Positions 5,398 through 5,760 of a stretch of 5,760 nucleotides of DNA are shown here, in pieces; position 1 is the stretch's first letter; each line of letters opens with the position of its first letter. The translations under genes were made by a program, and so were the position numbers. Origin of the DNA: Pseudomonadota bacterium (GTDB taxonomy: Bacteria > Pseudomonadota > Gammaproteobacteria > Burkholderiales > Burkholderiaceae_C). Location of the stretch: positions 1 through 5,760 of the forward strand of contig JAEYRT010000163.1 in assembly GCA_023435325.1 (NCBI GenBank). The letters run 5' to 3'. The notes under the pieces were generated by a model that was not told where the DNA came from, searched no databases, and saw only the letters and a list, made by a program, of their open reading frames with translations.

Positions 5398-5760
5398 TTA
5401 TCTTTCGGCAGCAGCGAGCAGGCCGTTTTCAAAGTGTTTGTGCATGGCCTGCCGGGCGGCCTCGGCGTCACGCTTGAGCAGGCATTGCATGATGGCATCG
5501 TGCTCACGCAGGCTGTCCTGTATGCGCCCCTGTTTGAACAGGGACTGGTGCCGATTGAGTTTCATCACCTTGCGCAAATCCGTCACGGTTTGCAGCAGAA
5601 AACGGTTCTCGCACAACTCCAGCAGTTGCAGGTGAAACTGTTCATTGAGTTCAAAAAAGCGGTTGCCGTCTGCGCTGGCTTCAGTCAGTTGCTCATGCAG
5701 ATGCTGCAGGCCGTGCAAATCACTCTCCCGGGCATGGCGCGCCACCGTGGCGGCTGCATC
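5398..5760 (-). CDS. GntR-family transcriptional regulator (FadR-type, FCD domain), 5' end outside window
   Basis: The last 120 residues are the all-helical FCD ligand-binding domain of a FadR-subfamily GntR repressor. The N-terminal winged-helix DNA-binding domain lies beyond the right edge. Typical landmarks are FFELNEQFHLQLLELCEN (visible residues 34-51), the DSLREHDAIMQCLLKRDAEAA stretch (81-101) and RQAMHKHFENGL at the C-terminus. Of the metal or acid ligands common in FCD domains, His42, His86 and His108 are present. The Asp normally four residues before the first His is Asn38. FCD regulators usually respond to small organic acids, sugar acids or amino-acid derivatives; the effector here cannot be told. 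The stop is TAA at 5400-5398. The gene runs in the same direction as the MHYT gene but 179 bases upstream of it, so an operon link is doubtful. Confidence 0.9.
   Translation of the reverse strand, partial: DAAATVARHARESDLHGLQHLHEQLTEASADGNRFFELNEQFHLQLLELCENRFLLQTVTDLRKVMKLNRHQSLFKQGRIQDSLREHDAIMQCLLKRDAEAARQAMHKHFENGLLAAAER

Overview
The window looks like chromosomal DNA from a GC-rich betaproteobacterium, most probably a Comamonadaceae member (Comamonas, Delftia or a relative). The evidence is codon use, tightly packed genes, and an intergenic palindrome with the arm CAGGAGCTGCCAGCGCTTG, which I recall as typical of that family. No phage, insertion sequence, CRISPR array, tRNA or rRNA is visible.

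Layout, left to right. (1) Bases 1-382, minus strand: the N-terminal part of a class-I glutamine amidotransferase of the GMP-synthase-like type, running off the left edge. (2) Bases 383-632: a divergent control region. It carries a near-consensus sigma-54 (RpoN) promoter facing the amidotransferase gene, a tandem/inverted operator-like element, and a weaker sigma-54-like GG-N10-GC element facing right. (3) Bases 633-1991, plus strand: a complete AGCS-family sodium:alanine/glycine symporter. (4) Bases 2006-2101: a long perfect inverted repeat with a smaller hairpin nested in its loop. It lies between convergent genes, where it can serve as a bidirectional terminator. (5) Bases 2115-3104, minus strand: a tyrosine-recombinase-fold protein that has lost nearly all catalytic residues. 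(6) Bases 3134-5218, minus strand: a membrane MHYT-PAS-PAS-GGDEF protein whose GGDEF active site is destroyed but whose c-di-GMP-binding I-site (RxxD) is kept. It lies 29 bases upstream of the recombinase-like gene in the same direction, so the two probably share a transcript. (7) Bases 5219-5397: an AT-richer intergenic region with a weak promoter candidate and an 18-bp palindrome. (8) Bases 5398-5760, minus strand: the C-terminal FCD ligand-binding domain of a GntR-family regulator, running off the right edge.

How the parts may work together. The divergent amidotransferase/transporter pair shares a short control region with a strong RpoN promoter, which suggests nitrogen-responsive control of amino-acid uptake and glutamine-dependent chemistry. 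The minus-strand pair is more unusual. A membrane sensor that probably binds rather than makes c-di-GMP sits just upstream of a recombinase-like protein that probably binds but cannot cut DNA. Both look like enzyme folds turned into non-catalytic modules. Whether they act together is inference from gene order only.
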